Below are positions 1 through 5,640 of a DNA stretch of 8,024 nt, piece by piece. A program made the translations under genes and the position numbers. Source of the DNA: an uncultured Eubacteriales bacterium (GTDB lineage: Bacteria > Bacillota_A > Clostridia > Christensenellales > Aristaeellaceae); contig CACYNZ010000170.1 of the NCBI GenBank assembly GCA_902775835.1, positions 1-8,024 of the forward strand, written 5' to 3'. Position 1 is the stretch's first letter; every line of letters starts with the position of its first letter. The notes below the pieces were generated by a model. That model had not been told where the DNA came from, did not search any database, and saw only the letters and a program-made list of their open reading frames with translations.

Positions 1-574
1 CCGCCACCAGCACATCCCCGTGAAAGCGGCCGAACTCCAGCTTGAAGTCAATCAGCTCAATGCTGATCTCCCGCATGTACGCAGAGATGATCGTATTGAT
101 CTGCAGGGAAACATCCGTGATGTAATCCATCTCTTCCCGGGTGGCAAGCTTCATGGCAAGAATATGCGAAATATTGATCAGCGGGTTTTCCAGTTCTTCA
201 TTCTTATAGTTGAATTCCACCACCGGCGGATTCATGATCACGCCGGCCGGAAGTCCTGTGCGCTGTTCCAGGCTGCCGGCCACACGGTTGCGCACTTTCA
301 CTTCAATGGGAATCATGTCGCACCGTTTGATCAGGCTCTGCCGGTTATCCAGCTGCTCCAGATAATGATTGGCGATGCAGTGCTGGGAAAGAATGCCAAA
401 AAACGTCTTGCAGACTTCGTTGTTGACTTCCCCTTTTCCCAGTATCCGTCCCCGTTTGAGTCCATGAAACGCCATGGCTTCATCCTTAAAATATACAACA
501 GCCTTTTCCGGATCGTCTGTCGCGTAAATCCGTTTGCTTTTTCCTTCTCGAATCAGTCCACAGGTCTGCATCAT
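1..574 (-). CDS. purC: Phosphoribosylaminoimidazole-succinocarboxamide synthase (SAICAR synthetase), partial at its C-terminus
   Basis: PurC joins CAIR and aspartate using ATP to form SAICAR in cytoplasmic de novo purine synthesis. Reverse translation from 574 gives about 191 residues that run off the left edge. The family is usually about 235-240 residues, so roughly 45 C-terminal residues are missing. Visible landmarks are the N-terminal EGKSKRIY (residues 10-17, nucleotide-binding strand pair), the signature EVKVRNRVAGS (91-101), PLINISHIL (131-139) and DFKLEFGR (176-183). The usual acidic residue just before the histidine of the PLIN-xx-H stretch is replaced (IS instead of the common ED/DD), a mild deviation from family members I remember. 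Two adjacent ATGs occur at 574 and 571. The first sits 8 nt after AGGAAGG (583-589) and is preferred. The gene has its own promoter at 651-679 and is separated by about 145 bp from thiN on the same strand. The identification is firm. Confidence 0.95.
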   Translation of the reverse strand, partial: MMQTCGLIREGKSKRIYATDDPEKAVVYFKDEAMAFHGLKRGRILGKGEVNNEVCKTFFGILSQHCIANHYLEQLDNRQSLIKRCDMIPIEVKVRNRVAGSLEQRTGLPAGVIMNPPVVEFNYKNEELENPLINISHILAMKLATREEMDYITDVSLQINTIISAYMREISIELIDFKLEFGRFHGDVLVA

Positions 575-610
575 CCTTGCTTCCTTCCTCTTGCTTGGCA
601 GATCGTTTGC

Positions 611-634
611 GGTCCGGCCGTTTCCGGACGGACC
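611..634 (-). other. Hairpin in the purC leader
   Basis: On the minus strand this reads as GGTCCG, one mismatch, CCG, loop GAAA, CGG, one mismatch, CGGACC: a 9-pair stem with one internal mismatch and a GNRA-type tetraloop. It lies between the predicted transcription start (about 644) and the Shine-Dalgarno at 583-589. No T-tract follows, so it is not an intrinsic terminator. It could stabilise the 5' end of the mRNA or bind a regulator. It is far too small for a known purine riboswitch. Confidence 0.5.
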
Positions 635-650
635 TGTCAAAGGATGTTGT

Positions 651-679
651 ATTTTAGCAGATTTTTCCATTCATCACAA
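651..679 (-). promoter_or_regulatory. Predicted purC promoter (sigma-A type, extended -10)
   Basis: On the minus strand, TTGTGA (674-679) and TAAAAT (651-656) are separated by exactly 17 bp. A TG one base before the -10 gives an extended -10 element. The predicted start is near 644, leaving a leader of about 70 nt before the purC ATG. No consensus PurR-type palindrome was recognised here. Confidence 0.6.
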
Positions 680-719
680 GACATGATCCGAATCGATTTC
701 TACCATTTATGACATGTTC

Positions 720-1367
720 TCATGCATCCCTGCAGAGCATTACCAGCAGAAGTCCCGTTTCAAAACTCAGCTCCACCGTCTCCCTGCGAAACTCATTGCT
801 GATGCCTACGGGATCTTCATGCGTAAGCACCGCTTGCTGCAGCGGCCACTCGGTTCCCGTCAGACAGATGCCGGTCACCTCCGGTGTCCAGGCGGCAAGG
901 GACAGTTTTCTTCCGGGCATCTGATCAATCTGCCAGGTGCCGGGCCAGAGCATGGTCAGACGGTTCTGTGCATCCATCAGCCACGCATGCTCATGCCGGC
1001 GTGCGCACCGGCAGAGCAGTTCCAGATTGCCGATCATGTGATCGGCACGTCCGCCCAGCGCGCCCGCCATGACGAAGGTATGAAATCCCCGCTTTCTGCC
1101 CTCTTCAATGCATACTTCCATATCCGTATCATCCTTGTGTACCGGCAGGCGGAGCACTTCCGTATCCGGGATCGCCCTGTCCCGCATGGAATCAAAATCC
1201 CCCACCACAAGCCCTGGTCTGAGACCATAGGCTTCCGAGCGCACAAAACCCCCGTCTGCACAGACCAGCAGGTCTTCCTTTCTGCCTTTCATGATCTCCC
1301 GTTCTTCCCCCTGATACAGCGGGGCCACAATCAGGCATCTGGGATCATCATTCCAGATGTTTTCCAT
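720..1367 (-). CDS. thiN: Thiamine pyrophosphokinase
   Basis: This enzyme transfers pyrophosphate from ATP to thiamine, making thiamine diphosphate directly. The 215-residue product has the family landmarks in order: CADGG (36-40), GDFDS (56-60, metal and phosphate site), KDDTDME (78-84), GALGGRADHMIGNL (102-115) and, near the end, DPVGISNEF (186-193) in the thiamine-binding C-terminal domain. Length is normal. The reading frame stays open upstream to a TTG at 1400, but ATG 1367 is chosen because AAAGGAG lies 11 nt before it and the extra residues (LGVRKGVDRL) do not resemble the family N-terminus. The gene lies only 33 bp downstream of the strong terminator that ends ispH-rpsA, and no promoter is visible in that gap, so expression probably depends on terminator readthrough. 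Thiamine kinases with a different fold are excluded by the motifs. Confidence 0.93.
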   Translation of the reverse strand: MENIWNDDPRCLIVAPLYQGEEREIMKGRKEDLLVCADGGFVRSEAYGLRPGLVVGDFDSMRDRAIPDTEVLRLPVHKDDTDMEVCIEEGRKRGFHTFVMAGALGGRADHMIGNLELLCRCARRHEHAWLMDAQNRLTMLWPGTWQIDQMPGRKLSLAAWTPEVTGICLTGTEWPLQQAVLTHEDPVGISNEFRRETVELSFETGLLLVMLCRDA

Positions 1368-1400
1368 GAGACGATCGACTCCTTTCCGGACTCCAAGCAA

Positions 1401-1432
1401 AGTAAAAAAGTGGCTCGCGCCACTTTTTTACT
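1401..1432 (-). terminator. Intrinsic terminator after ispH-rpsA
   Basis: This is a perfect 14-bp inverted repeat with a 4-nt loop. On the minus strand it reads AGTAAAAAAGTGGC, loop GCGA (GNRA type), GCCACTTTTTTACT, giving a stem closed by A6/T6 arms and a T6 tract. It begins 13 bp after the rpsA stop codon. The symmetry means it could also stop transcription from the other strand, although no plus-strand gene ends here. Confidence 0.9.
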
Positions 1433-1445
1433 GACTGATTTCAGA

Positions 1446-3464
1446 TCAGGCTTCGGTATTCTCTTCGGGAGCAGCTTCTTCGCTGTCCACGCTTGCCACA
1501 GGCTGCTCATCAGCAGTGTTCAGCTCCAGATCATCCTCTGCACCGGCTTCAAAAGCCTCATCTTCCAGCACCTGACGGATGCTCAGGGAGATGCGCTTGT
1601 GCTCGGTATCCACGCTCAGGACCTTCACGCGGACCGTCTGGCCGACTTCAACAGCATCTTCCACCTTGGCAATCTTGTTCAAAGCGCACTGGGAAATATG
1701 CACCAGACCATCCAGGCCGGGTTCCAGCTCCACAAAAGCGCCGAAGGTCACAATGCGTACGACCTTGCCTTCCACGACGCAGCCCTGAGGATACTTCTCA
1801 GCGGCATTGTCCCACGGACGGGGCTGCAGCTGCTTGTAGCCAAGCTGAATGCGCTCGCGCTCGCGGTCCAGGCTCAGGATCTTCACGTCCACTTCCTGGT
1901 TGGGCTTCACGACTTCGCTGGGATGCTTCACATGGCCCCAGCTCAGGTCGGTGATATGCACCAGACCATCCACGCCGCCGACATCCACGAAAGCGCCGAA
2001 ATCGGTCAGACGACGCACGATGCCGTGAATGACAACGCCTTCCTCAAGACGGTCCCAGGCTTCCTTCTTCTTGGCAGCGCTTTCCTCGAGGATCACAGCC
2101 TTGCGGCTGGCCACAATGCGCTTCTTCTGCTTGTCCACTTCGATGATCTTCAGCTTCATGTCCTTGCCGACAAAATCATCGATCTTCTCAACATAGCGGG
2201 GAGCCAGCTGAGAAGCAGGCACGAAGGCGCGCACGCCGCCCACGTCTGCCAGAAGTCCGCCCTTGACGGCTTCCTTGCCGACGCCTTCCACGTACTCGCC
2301 GGCTTCGTACTTGGCCATGAGTTCTTCCCAGGCCTTGCGGTTGACAATGTTGCGCTGAGAAAGAAGCACGTTGCCTTCGCCATCATTGACTTTCACAACT
2401 TCGACCTCAATCTCGTCACCCAGTTTCACATCCTGCTGGGCCAGATCGGACCGCTTGATCAGTCCGTCAGACTTGTAGCCGATATTGACGCATACTTCAT
2501 CATCGGTGATCTGCACCACGGTGCCAGTGACAGTGCTGCCGGGACGGATCTTGACGAGCGTGGCGTCGACTTCAGCCATGAAGTCATTCTTGTTGGCTTC
2601 TTCAGCATTGATGTTTTCCTGGATCTTGTTCTCCATGTCGGTCATAAAAGTGACAACCTCCTTAAGTGAGTCATCCGGAGTAGATGCTCCGGCCGTGACT
2701 CCTACTGTACCGGAAAGCTGCTTGAGAAAGTCCTGCGGGATCTCCGCTGCCGTCTCCACCAGAATGGTGTTCGGGCATCGTCTTGCGCATGCTTCATATA
2801 GCTTCTTGGTGTTTGAGCTCTTCCTGCCGCCAATGACCACCATCGCATCCACTTCGGAAGCCAGGTCCGCGGCTTCCTGCTGGCGAATTGCGGTGGCGGA
2901 ACATATGGTGCACCGCTCCTCAAGGTGATCAACCTTGCGGCGCAGCACCGTCAGAACCGCTTCCCATCTGTCCATGGGATAGGTCGTCTGTACACAGGCC
3001 AATGCAGTATCCAGAGAAGGAAGCGCTTCAGCCTCCTCCGGGCCACTGACCAGATACACCGGACCCCTTGCCCATCCTGCAGTTCCCTGAACTTCTGGAT
3101 GGGCCTGTTCTCCGACCAAGATCACGCTTGCTCCGTCCTTGGAATACTCAGCCACAAGCTTATGCAGCCGATCCACGAACGGACAGGTGAGATCCAGAAT
3201 CTCGCTTTCCCGATCCGACAGTTCTTTGAGCACAAACGGTGAAACACCATGGCTGCGGATTAGAACCAGTCTGTCACCTGCCTCGGCAGGCTTCTCAACG
3301 GGCAGGACCCCCCGCTGCGCCAGACCTGACACCACCTGGGGATTGTGAATCAATTCACCAAGGGTACAGGCAGGCACCTGTTTCTCCGCAACCGACCATG
3401 CAGCTTCCACAGCGCGACGAACTCCCATACAGAACCCGGCGTGTGCTGCAACTTTGATCTGCAT
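1446..3464 (-). CDS. ispH-rpsA: Fusion of 4-hydroxy-3-methylbut-2-enyl diphosphate reductase (IspH) and ribosomal protein S1
   Basis: The product is a 672-residue two-part protein. Residues 1-275 are IspH, the [4Fe-4S] enzyme that reduces HMBPP to IPP and DMAPP, the last step of the MEP pathway. The three cluster cysteines are C12 (AGFCMGV), C94 (TCPFV) and C188 (CSAT). Substrate-site residues include H40 (HNPQVV), H72 (SHGVSP), H122/E124 (AHPEV), T160-T161, S217-N218 (KSSNTKKL) and S261 (ASTPDD). Residues 306-628 hold four S1 RNA-binding domains, at about 306-372, 389-455, 474-542 and 559-628. The last two are the most canonical (TDFGAFVDVGGVDGLVHI and TFGAFVELEPGLDGLVHI). An acidic tail follows (632-672). 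Such fusions are known in Firmicutes, where S1 aids mRNA binding to the 30S subunit. ATG 3464 is preceded by AAAGGAG (3471-3477) with a 6-nt gap. A second possible start for S1 alone lies inside the gene at 2645. It ends at a strong terminator. Confidence 0.96.
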   Translation of the reverse strand: MQIKVAAHAGFCMGVRRAVEAAWSVAEKQVPACTLGELIHNPQVVSGLAQRGVLPVEKPAEAGDRLVLIRSHGVSPFVLKELSDRESEILDLTCPFVDRLHKLVAEYSKDGASVILVGEQAHPEVQGTAGWARGPVYLVSGPEEAEALPSLDTALACVQTTYPMDRWEAVLTVLRRKVDHLEERCTICSATAIRQQEAADLASEVDAMVVIGGRKSSNTKKLYEACARRCPNTILVETAAEIPQDFLKQLSGTVGVTAGASTPDDSLKEVVTFMTDMENKIQENINAEEANKNDFMAEVDATLVKIRPGSTVTGTVVQITDDEVCVNIGYKSDGLIKRSDLAQQDVKLGDEIEVEVVKVNDGEGNVLLSQRNIVNRKAWEELMAKYEAGEYVEGVGKEAVKGGLLADVGGVRAFVPASQLAPRYVEKIDDFVGKDMKLKIIEVDKQKKRIVASRKAVILEESAAKKKEAWDRLEEGVVIHGIVRRLTDFGAFVDVGGVDGLVHITDLSWGHVKHPSEVVKPNQEVDVKILSLDRERERIQLGYKQLQPRPWDNAAEKYPQGCVVEGKVVRIVTFGAFVELEPGLDGLVHISQCALNKIAKVEDAVEVGQTVRVKVLSVDTEHKRISLSIRQVLEDEAFEAGAEDDLELNTADEQPVASVDSEEAAPEENTEA
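2643..2663 (-). promoter_or_regulatory. Internal Shine-Dalgarno and ATG at the IspH/S1 junction
   Basis: Within the codons for KEVV (residues 268-271) the minus strand reads AAGGAGG (2657-2663), followed after 11 nt by an in-frame ATG (2643-2645, residue M274). A further ATG follows at 2636 (M277). This falls exactly between the end of the IspH domain and the first S1 domain. Initiation here would give a free four-domain S1 protein of 399 residues, a normal size for firmicute S1 homologues. The 11-nt spacing is a little long, and the motif may simply be a by-product of the codons for Lys-Glu-Val, so use in vivo is inferred. Confidence 0.5.
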
Positions 3465-3715
3465 GCAAGACTCCTTTCACAGTTTCCTTCTCGACACTGT
3501 TCGACATGTTCCATGCATTTCCTGCAAGCATTCCAAAAAAAATTCAGAATTTCTTTCCTGACCGCTGCGCGCTCCGCACGCTCCCATATTCCCGCAGATC
3601 CTGATGTGGGTACAGATGCAATCCTGAACTGTCAATCATTCATATATGGCCACGTTTTCCCCTGTGTGTCCGGAAGCCTCCCTGGGCACACGCTGGGGCA
3701 ATCCGCCGCTTTTGC
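3465..3715 (-). promoter_or_regulatory. ispH-rpsA leader and probable promoter region
   Basis: This region has no gene. Because a terminator lies upstream (3716-3756), ispH-rpsA should have its own promoter here. A perfect -35 hexamer TTGACA occurs at 3630-3635 on the minus strand, but the hexamer 17 bp downstream (TACCCA, 3607-3612) is a poor -10, so I cannot assign the promoter firmly. The region also holds a possible long hairpin (arms around 3659-3668 and 3687-3698, CCCC/GGGG plus GTGTG/CACAC), a short GC-rich hairpin around 3566-3580 (GCGTGC/GCGCGC) and an A8/T8 run at 3535-3542. If TTGACA is the real -35, the leader would be about 130 nt long, leaving room for autoregulation by S1. Confidence 0.35.
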
Positions 3716-3756
3716 AAAAAGACACAGAAGCGGTCCGATTCCGCCACTGTGTCTTT
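3716..3756 (-). terminator. Intrinsic terminator after plsC
   Basis: On the minus strand, AAAGACACAG (3747-3756) pairs with CTGTGTCTTT (3718-3727). An inner GCGG/CCGC stem (3741-3744 with 3730-3733) lies around a 7-nt loop, and the hairpin runs into a T5 tract. It begins two bases after the plsC stop codon and ends the hutP-like/cmk/plsC transcript. Confidence 0.88.
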
Positions 3757-3758
3757 CC

Positions 3759-4382
3759 TCACTTTTTCAGTTCTTCCTGCATCGCGCTGTAGGATGCCCG
3801 GATCCGTTCTATCAGCTTGGCACAGTTATCCTTGTTGACTCCGCTTTCCCGCAGATCCTGGTACTCCACCGGCTCCCCGATCACGACATGCACCACGGAG
3901 AACAGCCGCCATTTCCGGCTGATCAGCATGGGAACCAGCGGGACACCGCTGCGCAGGGCAATCAGGGCAAAACCGTCCATGATTTCCTCCATGATCCCTT
4001 TATGGTGGCGCGTTCCTTCCGGGAATATGCCCAGGATCCGGCCTTCCTTCAGCACGCGCATGCAGGCCCGCATGGCCTCCATGTCCGCCTGTCCGCGGGC
4101 AATGGGAATCATGCTCACGGTTCTGGCAATGGCCGCCATCAGCCGGTTATGCATCAGTTCCTTCTTCCCCAGAAAGATGAGCTGTTCCTTTTTGACCGGA
4201 TATCCCATGATAAGGGGATCCATATTGGAGAAATGATTGGAAATCAGCAGGTAGGGGCCTTCTTTCGGAAGCCGTTCCGTATGATGGCACCTGACCGGCG
4301 ACAGGGTATGGAAAAGAATGGTAACCAGCACCCGGACCAATTCATAGAATCTGGAGCGCCTGTACTTTTTTTCCTCACTCAT
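3759..4382 (-). CDS. plsC: 1-acyl-sn-glycerol-3-phosphate acyltransferase
   Basis: PlsC acylates lysophosphatidic acid at position 2 to form phosphatidic acid, at the inner face of the membrane. The 207-residue protein shows the acyltransferase blocks in order: NHFSNMD (49-55, the H50-x4-D55 catalytic motif), GKKEL (72-76) and IPIARG (92-97), FPEGTR (120-125, glycerol-phosphate binding) and GVPLVPM (146-152). A hydrophobic stretch near residues 15-30 could anchor it to the membrane. The length is that of the short bacterial PlsC type. Its ATG overlaps the cmk stop as ATGA (4379-4382) and no strong Shine-Dalgarno is seen, so it is probably translationally coupled to cmk. Substrate identity within the acyltransferase family (PlsC versus a related lysolipid acyltransferase) is inferred from the FPEGTR motif and the cmk linkage, which is common in Firmicutes. 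Confidence 0.9.
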   Translation of the reverse strand: MSEEKKYRRSRFYELVRVLVTILFHTLSPVRCHHTERLPKEGPYLLISNHFSNMDPLIMGYPVKKEQLIFLGKKELMHNRLMAAIARTVSMIPIARGQADMEAMRACMRVLKEGRILGIFPEGTRHHKGIMEEIMDGFALIALRSGVPLVPMLISRKWRLFSVVHVVIGEPVEYQDLRESGVNKDNCAKLIERIRASYSAMQEELKK

Positions 4383-5044
4383 TTTGCTGCTTCCACCACC
4401 TTAAGCACCGCTTCCACACTTTCCTCAAAGTTCATGTCCGATGTATCCACCACGACTGCGTCTTCGGCGATCCGCAGGGGATCCGTTTCGCGTTCCATGT
4501 CCTGACGGTCCCTGCGCCGCAGATCCTCCAGCACTTCCGCGAAATCCGCCTGCTCTCCTTTTTCCTGCAGCTGCAGATACCTGCGCTGTGCCCGCACCGT
4601 ATCGGAAGCCGTGAGAAATATCTTTACGCTTGCGTTCGGAAGCACCACTGTACAGATATCCCGCCCGTCCACCAGCATGGACTGGGTCTTTGCAAGCGCC
4701 TGCTGAGCGCGCACCATGGCCCTGCGCACGCCGGGATAGGTGGCGATTTTGGACGCCGCCATGCTGGTGGCCTCCGTTCTCAGACGTCTGGTCACATCCC
4801 GGCCGTCCGCGAATGTAAGCTGATGTCCTTCTTCAAACGTGACGTCCACCACGAGCCCATTTACCAGCTTTTCCACGGCTTCCCGGTCGTCAATGTCCAC
4901 GCCGCAGTCCAGACAGTACACAGCGGCTGCCCGGTACATGGCACCCGTGTCCAGATGTAGAATCCCCAGTCTTTCGGCCACCGCATCCGCAATACTGCTT
5001 TTCCCTGCGCCGACAGGACCGTCCATGGCAATGCTCAAAGGCAT
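4379..5044 (-). CDS. cmk: Cytidylate kinase
   Basis: Cmk phosphorylates CMP and dCMP with ATP, recycling pyrimidine nucleotides from RNA turnover and phospholipid synthesis. The 221-residue product begins MPLSIAMDGPVGAGKSS, with the Walker A loop GPVGAGKSS at residues 9-17. It continues with LDTGAMYRAAA (the CMP-site region), the signature VDGRDICTVVLP, RAQRRYLQLQEKGE, and RRRDRQDMERETDPLR in the LID/arginine region, ending with the usual DTSDMNFEE stretch. Length is typical. Start choice: ATG 5044 has AGAGGG 6 nt upstream and gives the normal family N-terminus. An in-frame ATG at 5071 would overlap the preceding stop as ATGA but has no good Shine-Dalgarno. It lies second in a three-gene operon, overlapping plsC by 4 bp. 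Confidence 0.94.
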   Translation of the reverse strand: MPLSIAMDGPVGAGKSSIADAVAERLGILHLDTGAMYRAAAVYCLDCGVDIDDREAVEKLVNGLVVDVTFEEGHQLTFADGRDVTRRLRTEATSMAASKIATYPGVRRAMVRAQQALAKTQSMLVDGRDICTVVLPNASVKIFLTASDTVRAQRRYLQLQEKGEQADFAEVLEDLRRRDRQDMERETDPLRIAEDAVVVDTSDMNFEESVEAVLKVVEAAK

Positions 5045-5067
5045 AACAATCCCTCTTTCCTTTTCGT

Positions 5068-5493
5068 TCATATGCTTCTGTGTCCCATGCCGAGGCAGAC
5101 TTCATTGAGATGCCCAAGCCCGACTCCGAAGAACACGGCAACCGCCACATGCTCTCCAAAGCGGCACACGGCGATCTTGCCGCCCACGGAAAATCCCAGT
5201 GCCTTGTCACTGATCTGATTCAGCGCTTCCCGTGCGGCTCCGGCCACCGTGCCTTCATCGTGCACCGTTTCCTGAATCATACCCGCACGCCTGGCACACT
5301 GTACGGCCCGTTCCACAATCTTTGGCACAGACTGAAGATAATCTCCGCCGTAATCCGAGGCTGCACACATCAGCCCCTGGGACTGAAGGTCGGAAAGCAT
5401 GGCGCTTTCCTCCTGACGGTTCCGGGTCATGGCCAGCATCATCGATGCTCTCGCCACATCCCTGCTTTCCAGCGGCGTACCAGCCATATCCAT
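5068..5493 (-). CDS. HutP-family protein (putative RNA-binding regulator)
   Basis: HutP of Bacillus subtilis is a hexameric, L-histidine- and Mg2+-dependent antiterminator that binds NAG repeats in hut mRNA. The 141-residue product resembles it in size and pattern: an N-terminal helical part (DVARASMMLAMTRNRQEE), then RAGMIQ (69-74, like RSGVIQ in HutP), a helix ending AAREAL (86-91), and beta strands ending in GLGHLNEVCLGMGH (125-138), like the HutP terminus GLEH...GVGINH. H128 would match metal ligand H138. The positions of ligands H73 and H77 appear to be G81 and G85, so classical histidine sensing is doubtful. This comparison relies on my memory of the B. subtilis sequence. ATG 5493 is chosen because AAGGAGG (5501-5507) lies 7 nt upstream. 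No hut genes are nearby. It is the first gene of the operon with cmk and plsC, and its target is unknown. Confidence 0.75.
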   Translation of the reverse strand: MDMAGTPLESRDVARASMMLAMTRNRQEESAMLSDLQSQGLMCAASDYGGDYLQSVPKIVERAVQCARRAGMIQETVHDEGTVAGAAREALNQISDKALGFSVGGKIAVCRFGEHVAVAVFFGVGLGHLNEVCLGMGHRSI

Positions 5494-5518
5494 ATATGAG
5501 CCTCCTTCCATTACGGAA

Positions 5519-5547
5519 ATTATATCCTTCCTTGAAGTCCTATGCAA
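5519..5547 (-). promoter_or_regulatory. Predicted promoter of the hutP-like/cmk/plsC operon
   Basis: On the minus strand, TTGCAT (5542-5547) and a perfect TATAAT (5519-5524) are separated by 17 bp. The predicted start is about 12-13 bp after the -10, close to the Shine-Dalgarno at 5501-5507, so the leader is short. Its -35 faces away from the thioesterase promoter -35 at 5577, with 29 bp between the two hexamers. Confidence 0.72.
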
Positions 5548-5576
5548 CAAAAACCTGTATTTCCGCCGTTCTGGCC

Positions 5577-5604
5577 TTGCAACCTTTCACAAGTCATGTA
5601 TGAT
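5577..5604 (+). promoter_or_regulatory. Predicted promoter of the acyl-ACP thioesterase gene
   Basis: TTGCAA (5577-5582) and TATGAT (5599-5604) are separated by 16 bp. The predicted start near 5611 gives a leader of about 30 nt containing the weak Shine-Dalgarno AAAGG (5626-5630). It is divergent from the hutP-like promoter. Confidence 0.6.
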
Positions 5605-5640
5605 TACAGGGAAAACTCCAATTCGAAAGGTCGAACTGTC

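Noticed and set aside
635..642. TTGACA near the purC leader (minus strand) as a -35
   Set aside because: The sequence 16-18 bp downstream is the GC-rich hairpin with no -10. The TTGTGA/TAAAAT pair upstream fits far better.
1368..1400. TTG-initiated N-terminal extension of thiN starting at 1400
   Set aside because: The extra residues do not match the family, and a Shine-Dalgarno serves the ATG at 1367 instead.
20..2669. Long open frames on the plus strand (20-712, 714-2669) opposite purC, thiN and ispH-rpsA
   Set aside because: Their translations have no recognisable domains and mirror strongly matched minus-strand genes. They arise from the complementary codon bias of those genes.
3345..4505. 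Plus-strand open frame of about 386 codons spanning the ispH leader, the plsC terminator and plsC
   Set aside because: It crosses a clear intrinsic terminator and lies antisense to plsC and cmk, which have complete family motifs. It has no ribosome binding site or domain.
5494..5550. TTG-initiated extension of the HutP-like gene to 5550
   Set aside because: It would include the promoter -10 (TATAAT, 5519-5524) and the AAGGAGG that clearly serves the ATG at 5493.
5542..5640. Upstream start of the thioesterase at 5542
   Set aside because: It would precede the predicted promoter -10 at 5599-5604, and the added residues do not resemble the family.
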